Notes under the pieces: generated by a model | What the model was told of the DNA's origin: nothing | What the model saw: the letters and a program-made list of their open reading frames with translations, nothing else | Databases searched by the model: none | Position numbers and translations under genes: made by a program | DNA from: Planctomycetaceae bacterium | Lineage (GTDB): Bacteria > Planctomycetota > Planctomycetia > Planctomycetales > Planctomycetaceae | Reading direction: 5' to 3' | DNA: 48,385 nt | Assembly: GCA_021732845.1 (NCBI GenBank) | Contig: JAKFUF010000128.1 | Location: forward strand, 1-48,385 | Part shown: piece after piece, positions 15,731-24,324 of the stretch | How the letters are laid out: the number at the start of each line of letters is the position of its first letter | How positions within the stretch are numbered: position 1 is the stretch's first letter

Positions 15731-17626
15731 ATGTCCACACCGTTTTCCGCCTGCGTTCAAACCGTATTCCGTCTGAACGATGCCGTTCGAGAACTGGCCC
15801 GGCTCGCCGAACCGTTACAGCTTCCGCCGCTGGCGGGACGCGAGTGGTACGAGCAGTTGCTCCGCAAGCTGCTGCCGCAGTTGGCCGAGCAGCCGTTTCT
15901 CGTGGCTGCGGTTGTCGGTGGCACGAACATCGGCAAGAGCGTGGTGTTCAACCACATCGCCGGCTGTCGCGCCAGTGCCACCAGTCCGCTGGCCTCCAAA
16001 ACGCAGCATCCCGTCTGCCTGGTGCCCGTCGGTTTCGCCGATCACCACAAGCTGGCCAACATCTTTCAGGGCTTCAAGCTGCTGGAGTGGGAGGACGCCA
16101 ACGCCGCCATCGAGAGCCACGATGAACACCATTTGTACTGGCGGGTCAGTGCCGAAGTGCCACAGAACCTGCTTGTCTTGGACACTCCCGACATCGATGG
16201 CGACGCCGTCGTGAACTGGCTGCGGGCCGACCGGATTCGGGCCTGCGCCGATGTGCTCGTGGCGGTGCTGACGCAGCAGAAGTACAACGATGCGGCGGTG
16301 AAGCAGTTCTTTCGCAAGGCGGCGGCGGAAGACAAGGCAGTGCTGGTGGTCTTTAATCTGTGCCAGTTGCCCGACGACGAGGCCTACTGGCCACTGTGGC
16401 TCGAAACCTTCTCCAAAGAAACCGGCGTGAAGCCGGACCATGTCTATGTCGCCCCCATCGACCGGCGGGCGGCCGAGTCCAACAGCCTGATGTTCTATCC
16501 CCGCGCCTGGCCGGTCCCTGTGACTGGCACTGCGGCAGGCGACGGCTTCGATCCCAACATGCCCCGGCTGTTGGGGGCCGATCTGGCGGAACTGCATTTT
16601 TCCGAGATCAAGCTCCGCACGCTCCGTGGCTCACTGATGCAGTTGATTGCCGAACGCGACGGAGTGCCCGCCTACCTGGCCGAAATCCAGGCCTCCAGTT
16701 CTGCGTTTCAGGCCGCAGCGGACCTCTTGTCGGCCCAGAAGCTGGCCCAGGTGGACAACTGGCCAACGCCTCCCAACAGCCTCCTCATTGGTCAGGTCCG
16801 CCAGTGGTGGCGGAGCCACCGCGAGGGCTGGACACGGACGATTCACGACACCTATGGGAAGCTCGGGGAGGGTCTGTCGTTTCCGTTTCGCTGGGTGCAT
16901 CGCCGCGTCACGGGTGAGCCACCGGATCTGCTGGAGGTCTATCGCAAGCAGGAATGGGATGTGATCCTGCAGACGGTGAATCAACTGTTCGAGGAGTTGA
17001 GCCGGCTGAGCCACCTGGGGAACGAACAACTGCGACCGCGGCTCGAAAGCGTCTTGGCGGGGTCGTCGCGTTCAGCACTGATTGAGGACCTGCGGCTGGA
17101 GCATGCCAAGGTCGATCTGGAGGCGGAGTTCAACGAGATTGTTGCAGTGCAGATGCAGGCCTTCGCGGCGGAGAACCCCGGGGCGTTCAGCATGCTGCGG
17201 AGGCTGGATTCGGTGGCGGCTGCCGCCCGCCCGCTGACCTCGGTGGTCCTCTTCTTCGCTGCCGCCGGGCCGGTGGGCCACGCTGTCTTGCCGATGGTCA
17301 CCGATGCCGCGGCGCAATCGTTGGTGCATGTCGTGGGCGATGTGGCCGGTGGTGCCGGAGCGGTCGTGGTCGGCGAGGCGGCGATGTCTCAGACGGCCGG
17401 GCGGCTGCGGCAACTGGAGGCTCATTTCCGTCGCCTCAATTCCGCCTGCGCCAGCCGCCGTGTTGAGTGGCTCGTCGAGTTCCTGCGAACGCGGGTTCTG
17501 GGGCAACTGCAGTCGGAACTGCAGAATGCCATCGGCGTCCCCCAAACAACGGCCTTCCGCACGGCAATTGAGTGCGTCAAGGAACTGCAGGCGCAGTTGG
17601 GGTCCCAGCCTGCGCAGCCGACATGA
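15731..17626 (+). CDS. Dynamin-like/ribosome-type GTPase, large
   Basis: A 631-aa protein with a P-loop GTPase domain. The G1 motif is GGTNIGKS (63-70), G2-like Thr lies near SKTQHP (about 91), and G3 is DTPDIDGD (151-158). The usual G4 NKxD is degenerate (FNLCQLPDD, 208-216). Beyond residue 300 the protein is helical, with a hydrophobic region (VVLFFAAAGPVGHAVLP, then VVGDVAGGAGAVVVG) that may insert in or touch a membrane. This arrangement recalls dynamin-like GTPases (G domain, helical bundle, membrane paddle) but could also be a simple membrane-linked GTPase. The ATG at 15731 was chosen because the preceding 32 in-frame codons lack coding character. It is divergent from the GAF-HlyD gene. 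Confidence 0.78.
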   Translation: MSTPFSACVQTVFRLNDAVRELARLAEPLQLPPLAGREWYEQLLRKLLPQLAEQPFLVAAVVGGTNIGKSVVFNHIAGCRASATSPLASKTQHPVCLVPVGFADHHKLANIFQGFKLLEWEDANAAIESHDEHHLYWRVSAEVPQNLLVLDTPDIDGDAVVNWLRADRIRACADVLVAVLTQQKYNDAAVKQFFRKAAAEDKAVLVVFNLCQLPDDEAYWPLWLETFSKETGVKPDHVYVAPIDRRAAESNSLMFYPRAWPVPVTGTAAGDGFDPNMPRLLGADLAELHFSEIKLRTLRGSLMQLIAERDGVPAYLAEIQASSSAFQAAADLLSAQKLAQVDNWPTPPNSLLIGQVRQWWRSHREGWTRTIHDTYGKLGEGLSFPFRWVHRRVTGEPPDLLEVYRKQEWDVILQTVNQLFEELSRLSHLGNEQLRPRLESVLAGSSRSALIEDLRLEHAKVDLEAEFNEIVAVQMQAFAAENPGAFSMLRRLDSVAAAARPLTSVVLFFAAAGPVGHAVLPMVTDAAAQSLVHVVGDVAGGAGAVVVGEAAMSQTAGRLRQLEAHFRRLNSACASRRVEWLVEFLRTRVLGQLQSELQNAIGVPQTTAFRTAIECVKELQAQLGSQPAQPT

Positions 17627-18244
17627 CCCGATAGAACGGCGCGTCGTGGCAACGCAAAGTCGCCAGACTCGCCAGGATTTCGGCGTTGCGCCAATTGACC
17701 TCGAAGTGGACCGCTCGAATAATATTTTGTCCACCAGCAGGATCTGAAAAAACGGGGGCAGCCCCGCCAACAAGTCACATCCTCGAAGTCGACAGAAGAA
17801 TCTGCAGAGAATATTACCGACACGCCAGTTCAGCCGTCGGTGTCTGATGGTCGCCCGTTGTACGATCCATCGGCCGCGGCCCACTCGCAGCAAAATTAGC
17901 TCGCAAGAGTTCGGGCTCCCGGGATTCAGCAGGGCCAATCGCTCTGCCAACCACCGCATCCCGAATTTTTGCGGCTTCAGGAGTCAGGATTCCGAGTGCG
18001 GGAGTGACGGCGCGGCGCGCGTCCACCTCCCGCCCGGAATCCAACAGGATGCAAGACATTTAACGACGCGCAGCAAGCGTTTCGTTCCATCAGCCCGTGG
18101 CTTTGTGAATCAAGTCTTCATGCCTTTTGATCGTAAGTTCGATCCTCGCATGCGGCAGTCCTGCCGATCGTGAATGGGTGACCTCAGGCCGCCGGTTCAC
18201 GGCAGGCACGGCTGATTCATGCATTGAATCAGTGAGGTGACATC
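17627..18244. other. Long intergenic region
   Basis: About 618 bp with no gene I can support. Nothing in its six frames resembles a known family. Its only notable element is the palindrome at 18212-18232, just before the acyl-CoA ligase gene. Confidence 0.45.
18212..18232. promoter_or_regulatory. 21-bp palindrome before fatty acyl-CoA ligase
   Basis: Two perfect 8-bp arms, CTGATTCA and TGAATCAG, separated by TGCAT, ending 12 bp before the ATG of the ligase gene. The spacing and symmetry fit an operator for a dimeric repressor (TetR or GntR type regulators of fatty-acid genes bind such sites), but no regulator gene is in the window. It could equally be an RNA hairpin in the leader. Confidence 0.5.
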
Positions 18245-19966
18245 ATGATCGCTCCTCGCAATTTCCTGCCTCAGGAAGCCTCGCAGCGCCCATGGGAGGC
18301 GCATTATCCCGCCGAAGTGCCGGTCAGTCTGCACTACCCGCAGCGGCCGCTCCCCTTCCTGCTGGAGCACACGGCAGCGAAGTTCCCCGACCGGGTGGTC
18401 TGTCATTATTACAGCCAGCATCTGACCTACTCACAGCTTTTGCACTCCGCCCGGCGGTTCGCGGCCATGCTGATCCGCGAGGGGGTCCAGCCGGGCGACC
18501 GGGTGGGAATCCTGCTCCCCAATCTGCCGGAATATCTCATCAGCTTGTTTGGCACATGGATGGCCGGCGGCGTAGTTGTCGCCTTGAGCCCCATGAACCC
18601 CCGCGAAGCGATCTCGTCCCTTGTTGCCAAGTCCGAGTGCAAGGTGATCGTCTCCCTGGATGTGCTGGCCCCCCTGATGGAGCATCTGGAGCATCAGCCG
18701 GAACTCGTGCTGCTCACCTCGCTGAATGACCGCCTGTCGTGGCTCGAACGGATTGGTTACGCCTGGGTTCGCTTCCAACGCCTCGGATTCGGGAAGCCCT
18801 GTCCCGGCATGCGGGTGATGGATTTTAATGAAGCGCTCAAGTCTAGTCCGGAACTAGTGGTTTCGGTCGCGGTGGATCCCGAGGAGCCAGCGTATATCCT
18901 GCCGACGGGTGGCACGACAGGCGCGCCCAAGGCCGTGTTGCTGTCGCACAAGAATCTGATGGCCAACGCCTGGCAGCTTCGTCACTGGTCGATGGGCGAG
19001 GCGGGTGCGGAGACCATGCTGGCGGTGCTGCCGTTCTTCCATAGTTATGGTCTTTCGGCCTGCGTGCTGAACGGGATCGCGATGGGGGCGACGCTCGTGC
19101 TGCAGCATCGGTTCAGTCCGGCTGGGGCGATCCGGCTGATTGAGCAGTACAAACCGACGATCCTACTGGCGGTCCCCGCCATGTTGACGGCGTTTATTAA
19201 GGAGATCCGGCAGCATAAGCACGACCTGCACTCGTTGAAGGTCTGCATTTCCGGTGGCGCGCCACTGCCCAAATCGGTCGCGGAAGAGTTTAGTGCGCTC
19301 ACAGGTTGCACAGTGGTCGAAGGGTATGGTCTCTCAGAAGCCAGTCCGGTGACCCACGCGGGCCCCCTGGATGGCACAGCCGTGCCCGGCACGATCGGCC
19401 TGCCCCTGCCCGACACCGAAGCGCGAATTGTCGATGCCGCCACGGGAACAGAGCAATTGCCGCACGGTGAGGTGGGGGAATTGATCGTCCGCGGACCGCA
19501 GGTGATGCTCGGCTACTGGAAGAATCCCACCGAGACGGAACGGGTTTTGCGGAATGGGTGGCTGCACACGGGCGACCTGGGCACCTGCGACGAGAACGGT
19601 TTCTTTCGCATCGTCGACCGGAAAAAGGATCTGATCATCACCTCCGGGTTCAATGTGTACCCGGCGGACGTGGAAAGTGTGTTGCGCAACTACCCCGGCG
19701 TTCAAGATGCCGCGGTGGTCGGCGTGCCGAATGATGATACCGGTGAAACGGTCAAAGCCATTCTCGTGCTGGAGTCCGGACACAAATTCAACCGTCGCGA
19801 TTTCGACGAGTTCACTCACCGACATCTCTCGGCCCAGCAGCGGCCAAAACTTGTTGAAGCTCAAAGTGCGGACCTGCCGCGAAACTTCCTGGGGAAGGTC
19901 TTGCGGCGGGAACTGAGGGAAGAAGGAGCCAAGGCGGCTGAGCCACTGGCCAGTGCCGCGCCGTAG
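18245..19966 (+). CDS. fadD: Long-chain acyl-CoA ligase (AMP-forming)
   Basis: A 573-aa adenylate-forming enzyme that activates fatty acids: fatty acid + ATP + CoA gives acyl-CoA + AMP + PPi, the entry step of beta-oxidation. It shows the AMP-binding signature YILPTGGTTGAPKAVLLSH (about 218-236), a second motif YGLSEASP, GELIVRGPQVMLGYW, and the ANL hinge/GWLHTGDLG and RKKDLIITSGFNVYP segments, ending with the catalytic Lys in FLGKVLRR. The ATG at 18245 is preceded by GTGAGGTGACATC. It is the first gene of the beta-oxidation cluster; the next gene starts 405 bp on, behind a repeat-containing gap. Exact chain-length preference cannot be read from the sequence. Confidence 0.93.
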   Translation: MIAPRNFLPQEASQRPWEAHYPAEVPVSLHYPQRPLPFLLEHTAAKFPDRVVCHYYSQHLTYSQLLHSARRFAAMLIREGVQPGDRVGILLPNLPEYLISLFGTWMAGGVVVALSPMNPREAISSLVAKSECKVIVSLDVLAPLMEHLEHQPELVLLTSLNDRLSWLERIGYAWVRFQRLGFGKPCPGMRVMDFNEALKSSPELVVSVAVDPEEPAYILPTGGTTGAPKAVLLSHKNLMANAWQLRHWSMGEAGAETMLAVLPFFHSYGLSACVLNGIAMGATLVLQHRFSPAGAIRLIEQYKPTILLAVPAMLTAFIKEIRQHKHDLHSLKVCISGGAPLPKSVAEEFSALTGCTVVEGYGLSEASPVTHAGPLDGTAVPGTIGLPLPDTEARIVDAATGTEQLPHGEVGELIVRGPQVMLGYWKNPTETERVLRNGWLHTGDLGTCDENGFFRIVDRKKDLIITSGFNVYPADVESVLRNYPGVQDAAVVGVPNDDTGETVKAILVLESGHKFNRRDFDEFTHRHLSAQQRPKLVEAQSADLPRNFLGKVLRRELREEGAKAAEPLASAAP

Positions 19967-20371
19967 GGTTGCATCAGCATCGGATCAAGAACGAATAAGG
20001 ATCGCGGCAACAATTACTTTCGACTTTAGGGCAAGCCGTACAGCGAATGAGCCGGAGGGCGTTAGCCCCCGGTTGGAGGACAATCGGAAGACCCCAACGC
20101 CATGAACCGGACGCTAACGCGTTCCGGCTGATGAACCTGCTCTTAATCGAGAGTCTACTCAAAACCACTATTGTTGCCGCGATCCACAGAACCAACTCGG
20201 GCACTCAAACGTGATCACGAAGCCTTCAACGTCGAATGACGTTGTCCACTGTCCTGTCTCTGATTGCGGCATCTCCTGTGGAGCCGCGCGAAGCGATTCG
20301 CGCCCGCTACAAGGAATGCCGCCGGAGGCAGGGCGACAAACGGTGTGCTGGACACACCCAGGGGCAATCTC
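19967..20371. repeat. Intergenic region with REP-like hairpins
   Basis: 405 bp between ligase and thiolase genes. A hairpin with arms CCGGAGGGC and GCCCCCGG and loop GTTA lies at about 20050-20070, and a related segment with GGACGCTAACGCGTTCCGGC is at about 20111-20130. A further perfect hairpin GCGCGAA/TTCGCGC is at 20286-20303. The RBS-like AGGGGC lies just before the thiolase ATG. Confidence 0.55.
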
Positions 20372-21703
20372 ATGGATACTTCCGTAAACACTTCAACTCA
20401 TAACGGCAGGAGTACGCTTGAGCCACTGGCAGTGATCGCCGGTGTGCGGACACCCTTCGCCAAGGCGTTCACCGCGCTGATGGATCGCCCCGCGGAAGAA
20501 CTGGGCCGGGTCGCCCTGATTGCGGCCCTGGAGCGAGCCCAGGTCAAACCCGCTGAAGTCGACGAAGTCATCTTTGGCAACGTCGCCAGCCCGCCCGAAG
20601 CGTCAAACGTCGCCCGCGTCATCGCCCTCAAAGCCGGCATCCCATGGGAGAAGCCCGCCCATACCGTCAACCGGAACTGTGCGTCCGGGATGGAATCGGT
20701 GATCTCGGCCTGGCAGACAATCCGCGAGCGCCGGGCCGAACTGATCGTCGCCGGCGGCACAGAGTCGATGTCCAGTGTCCCCCTCTTGTGGGATCCCGGC
20801 ATGAAGGAGTGGATGCTGAAATTCGCCAAAGCGAAGGGATTTTACAAAGCAACGCTGTTGGCGCAGTTGCGACCGGGATTCTTCAAGCCGGTGCCGGGTC
20901 TGGAACTGGGTCTGACGGATCCCACCTGTGGCCTCAACATGGGTCAGACTGCGGAAATTCTCGCCAAAGAGTTTGCCATCAGTCGCGAAGAGCAGGATGC
21001 CTTCGCCCTGCAAAGTCATCTGCGAGCCGCCGCCGCATGGGACCGATGCTTTTATGGTGGCGAGACGACACCCGTTCCCGCCGATGGTCATGGTCAGGCG
21101 GTGGATCGCGATGTCGCCCCGCGAGGCAATCAGTCACTCGAAGCCCTGTCGAAGCTCAAGCCAATCTTCGACAAGAAGAACGGGACGGTGACCGCTGGGA
21201 ACAGTTGCCCGATCACCGACGGCGCTGCCGCGTTGGTCGTGGCACCGCCCGAGCGGGCGCAAAAGATCGGTAAACCGCTCGGATACATTCGTGACTATGC
21301 AGTCGCTGGTTGCGACCCGCGGCGGATGGGCCTCGGTCCGGTCTTCGCCATTCACAAACTTCTCCAGAAGACGGGGCTGACACTGAAGGACTTCGATCTG
21401 TTCGAGATCAATGAGGCGTTTGCCACACAGGTCCTCGCCTGCCGCAAGGCGCTCGCCTCGGCGGACTTCGCCCAGCAGGCGTGGCAGGAACACGCCGCCG
21501 TGGGCGAGATCGACTTGGATCGGCTGAACGTCAACGGTGGCGCCATCGCGCTGGGACATCCCGTCGGCACGTCGGGAACACGCATCATCCTGACACTCCT
21601 GCGGGCGCTGAAGGAGAAAGGCCTGCGGCGTGGCCTGGCCTCCTTATGCGTTGGCGGCGGCCAGGGAGTGGCGATGTGGCTGGAGACGGAAGCGCCGGCC
21701 TAA
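20372..21703 (+). CDS. fadA: Acetyl-CoA acyltransferase (thiolase)
   Basis: A 443-aa thiolase (FadA/FadI type) that cleaves 3-ketoacyl-CoA with CoA to acetyl-CoA and a shortened acyl-CoA, the last step of beta-oxidation. The catalytic Cys103 lies in NRNCASGMES, the general-base His is in ALGHPVGTSG, and the second Cys is in LCVGGGQGVAMW. The length is slightly longer than the usual 390-435 aa because of an extended N-terminus. The ATG at 20372 was picked over a further upstream codon because AGGGGC precedes it. The enzyme fits the cluster with the ligase and with the hydratase/dehydrogenase that follows. Confidence 0.93.
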   Translation: MDTSVNTSTHNGRSTLEPLAVIAGVRTPFAKAFTALMDRPAEELGRVALIAALERAQVKPAEVDEVIFGNVASPPEASNVARVIALKAGIPWEKPAHTVNRNCASGMESVISAWQTIRERRAELIVAGGTESMSSVPLLWDPGMKEWMLKFAKAKGFYKATLLAQLRPGFFKPVPGLELGLTDPTCGLNMGQTAEILAKEFAISREEQDAFALQSHLRAAAAWDRCFYGGETTPVPADGHGQAVDRDVAPRGNQSLEALSKLKPIFDKKNGTVTAGNSCPITDGAAALVVAPPERAQKIGKPLGYIRDYAVAGCDPRRMGLGPVFAIHKLLQKTGLTLKDFDLFEINEAFATQVLACRKALASADFAQQAWQEHAAVGEIDLDRLNVNGGAIALGHPVGTSGTRIILTLLRALKEKGLRRGLASLCVGGGQGVAMWLETEAPA

Positions 21704-21735
21704 AACGCGATACGGGGCTCAGACCTTTTTGGATT

Positions 21736-21844
21736 AACCACGAATCTCACGAATAACACGAATGTTACGAATGCAGCCAGCACTGCGCACTACTGTCGAT
21801 TTTGGTGACCCTCTGAACTCGTGTTATTTGTGAGAGTCGTGGTT
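21736..21844. repeat. Inverted 9-bp-unit repeat (CACGAATNN)
   Basis: The left arm (21736-21773) is made of near-tandem 9-mers: CACGAATCT, CACGAATAA, CACGAATGT, TACGAATG. The right arm (21818-21844) is its reverse complement with three mismatches over about 27 nt. Together they would form a long hairpin between thiolase and hydratase/dehydrogenase. Confidence 0.65.
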
Positions 21845-21920
21845 CCACTCTTTTGTTAACAATCGCGCGTCCTCCATTCTTACGAATTCCTCCGGGAAGC
21901 GTTTCCTCCAGTGAGATCAC

Positions 21921-21974
21921 TGTGAAATTTGAAATCTGAAATCTGAGATATCCGAGATATCTGGGATTTTGAAA
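21921..21974 (+). repeat. GAAATYT heptamer element
   Basis: The longest single run of the AT-rich heptamer family (TGTGAAATTT, GAAATCT, GAAATCT, GAGATAT, then CCGAGATAT), ending 20 bp before the ATG of the hydratase/dehydrogenase gene. Confidence 0.65.
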
Positions 21975-21994
21975 CCAATAACGGGAGCCACATC

Positions 21995-24208
21995 ATGTTC
22001 AACTTTCGCAATCTCAAGCTGGTCAGCAACAACCCCGGCGTGATGACCGTTGTTGTGGACATGCCGGACCGGGCCGTGAATGTTCTGGACCAATCGTTGC
22101 TTGAGGATCTGGCCACGTTGGTGTCGCATCTTGAACAGAGTCCGCAGGTCCGGCTCGTGGTTTTCCGGAGCGGCAAAGAGTCCGGCTTTCTCGCCGGGGC
22201 CGATGTGAAGCAACTGCATGAGATTTCGACTGCCGAGCAGGCGGACGTGGTGCTCAAAGTGGGACAGGATCTGTTCAGCCGGATCGCCGCGTTGAAGGCG
22301 ACAACCGTGGCTGTGATCCATGGCAGTTGCCTGGGCGGCGGGTTGGAATTTGCCATGTCCTGCACGCACCGCGTCGCCCGCGATGATGCCGGGACCCGGC
22401 TTGGCCTGCCTGAAACGCAGCTTGGGATCCTGCCTGGTTGGGGTGGCACGCAACGACTACCCCGGCTCGTCGGCGCGGAAACCGCGCTGCGGATGATCCT
22501 GGAAGGGCAGCGCCTTTCGGCCGCGAAAGCCTACTCGCGTGGCCTGGTCGACATGATCGCCCCGCCGGAACAGTTTGAGGCGGCCCTCGACAAGTTTCTC
22601 ACCGATCGTCTCGCCGGAAAATCGGTCCGCCGCAAGAAATCCAAGTGGCTGGCGTGGCTCGCGTGGCTGCGCGACGAAACCACCGCCGGCCGCTGGGTGC
22701 TGTTCCAGTTGGCGCGAAGGCAATTGGGCCGCAAAGCCAAGCAATACCCGGCCCTGCCGGCGGTCCTGCGCGCTGTGGAGACGGGCCTGCGGCGCGGCAT
22801 CGACCACGGTCTGGCCGCAGAGCGCGCCGAGTTCGGGAAGGTCTTGTTCTCCTCCACATGCCGCCGGCTGCTGGACCTGTTCTTCCAGCGCGAGCGGGCG
22901 CGAAAGCCTGCGACATGGGTTTCGGGCACGGAAAACAATCCGCACACCGTCAAGACAGTGGCGGTCTTGGGGGCCGGCACCATGGGGGCCGGAATCGCGC
23001 AACTGGCGGCCTTCCAGGGATATCATGTCGTCCTCAAAGACATTCAGCAGGACCTGGTCGACGCCGGCATCAAGCGGATCAATCAACTGTTTGACGATGC
23101 CGTGAAGGCGGGAGCCCTCGGGTCCGCTGAAGCCGACCACGCCCGCCTTGCGGTGGAAGGCACTGTCGACTGGAAGGCGGTCGAAGCGGCGGATGTGGTG
23201 ATCGAGGCGGTCGTCGAACGGATGGAAGTCAAGCAGGATGTGTTCCGTGAACTCGACCGCCGGCTGCCGCCAATGTCGCTGATGGTCTCGAACACTTCGG
23301 CCCTGCCGATTCACGAGATGGCGAGCGTCACGCAGCGGCCCGATCAGGTGGCCGGCCTGCACTTCTTCAACCCCGTCCACAAGATGCAGCTTGTCGAAGT
23401 CGTCAAAACGGAAAACAGCAGCGAACAGACAATCGCCACGCTGGTGGAACTGGTGCGTAACCTGGGCAAGGTACCCATCGTCGTCGCCGAAGGTCCGGGC
23501 TTCCTCGTGAACCGGATCCTTTTCCCCTACCTCGACGAAGCGGTGCGGCTGGTGAGTGAGGGAGCCACGGCGGAAGAGGTCGATCGGGAAGCCAAACGGT
23601 TCGGCATGCCGATGGGACCTTTGGAACTCCTGGACCAGGTCGGCGTCGACATCGCCCGCGATGTGTCGCATTCGCTTTCTGCCCTCAGCGGCGAACCGAG
23701 CCCCACGCCCGAGTGGCTGGCGGCGATGGTCGCCAAGGGGCAGTTGGGCAAGAAGTCGGGGGCCGGCTTCTACAAATACAGCAGCAAGGGTGACAAGGAG
23801 GGCGTGGCTCCCGCTGCCCAGGTGACGCACGGAAAACCGGCCCTGTCGCCGCCGGTCTGGTTCGGCGACGGCGAGATGGTCGGCGGCATTGCCCAACGGC
23901 TGATTCTGTCACTCGTCAACACGGCTGCCGTCTGCCTCTCGGAACGAGTGGTCACCGACGCGTGGATCGTCGATCTGGGGATGGTGCTGGGCACTGGCTT
24001 CGCACCGTTCCGGGGCGGCCCGCTCCGGCTGGCCGACAGTTGGGGCCTGCAGCATGTGGTCGCGACGCTGGACCGTCTGGCAACCACCTGCGGACCAAGG
24101 TTCAACGCCTGTGCTCTGCTCCGCGACATGCACCAGCGGGGAGAGACCTTTTACCACGATGCCCACATCGAACGGGATGTCGAAGTGATGGAAGTCAATG
24201 CGATGTGA
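21995..24208 (+). CDS. fadJ: Bifunctional enoyl-CoA hydratase/3-hydroxyacyl-CoA dehydrogenase
   Basis: A 737-aa multifunctional enzyme of beta-oxidation. The N-terminal crotonase domain (residues about 1-190) has the oxyanion segment FLAGADVKQLHE, the catalytic Glu118 in SCLGGGLEFA and Glu140 in LGLPETQLGI. A linker leads to the NAD-binding dehydrogenase domain, with GAGTMGAG at 325-332 and NTSALPI. The catalytic His lies in GLHFFNPVHKMQLVEVV, and the C-terminal helical domain ends with GPGFLVNRIL and GTGFAPFRGGPL. The domain order matches FadB/FadJ alpha subunits; the thiolase is separate. GGGAGCCACATC precedes the ATG. It is followed by the acyl-CoA dehydrogenase gene after 116 bp. Confidence 0.93.
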   Translation: MFNFRNLKLVSNNPGVMTVVVDMPDRAVNVLDQSLLEDLATLVSHLEQSPQVRLVVFRSGKESGFLAGADVKQLHEISTAEQADVVLKVGQDLFSRIAALKATTVAVIHGSCLGGGLEFAMSCTHRVARDDAGTRLGLPETQLGILPGWGGTQRLPRLVGAETALRMILEGQRLSAAKAYSRGLVDMIAPPEQFEAALDKFLTDRLAGKSVRRKKSKWLAWLAWLRDETTAGRWVLFQLARRQLGRKAKQYPALPAVLRAVETGLRRGIDHGLAAERAEFGKVLFSSTCRRLLDLFFQRERARKPATWVSGTENNPHTVKTVAVLGAGTMGAGIAQLAAFQGYHVVLKDIQQDLVDAGIKRINQLFDDAVKAGALGSAEADHARLAVEGTVDWKAVEAADVVIEAVVERMEVKQDVFRELDRRLPPMSLMVSNTSALPIHEMASVTQRPDQVAGLHFFNPVHKMQLVEVVKTENSSEQTIATLVELVRNLGKVPIVVAEGPGFLVNRILFPYLDEAVRLVSEGATAEEVDREAKRFGMPMGPLELLDQVGVDIARDVSHSLSALSGEPSPTPEWLAAMVAKGQLGKKSGAGFYKYSSKGDKEGVAPAAQVTHGKPALSPPVWFGDGEMVGGIAQRLILSLVNTAAVCLSERVVTDAWIVDLGMVLGTGFAPFRGGPLRLADSWGLQHVVATLDRLATTCGPRFNACALLRDMHQRGETFYHDAHIERDVEVMEVNAM

Positions 24209-24324
24209 AGCGGAACTCTTTACGACAGTGAACAACCCAAACATCAGCACGTTCAACATCGGGGTCTCAATCACAGCGTTCGCTCGACTTGAGCCAGCCC
24301 CATCGAATAACAAAGGAGGAGATC

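Noticed and set aside
22457-23896. 479-aa minus-strand open frame opposite the hydratase/dehydrogenase gene
   Set aside because: Antisense shadow of the hydratase/dehydrogenase, without recognisable motifs.
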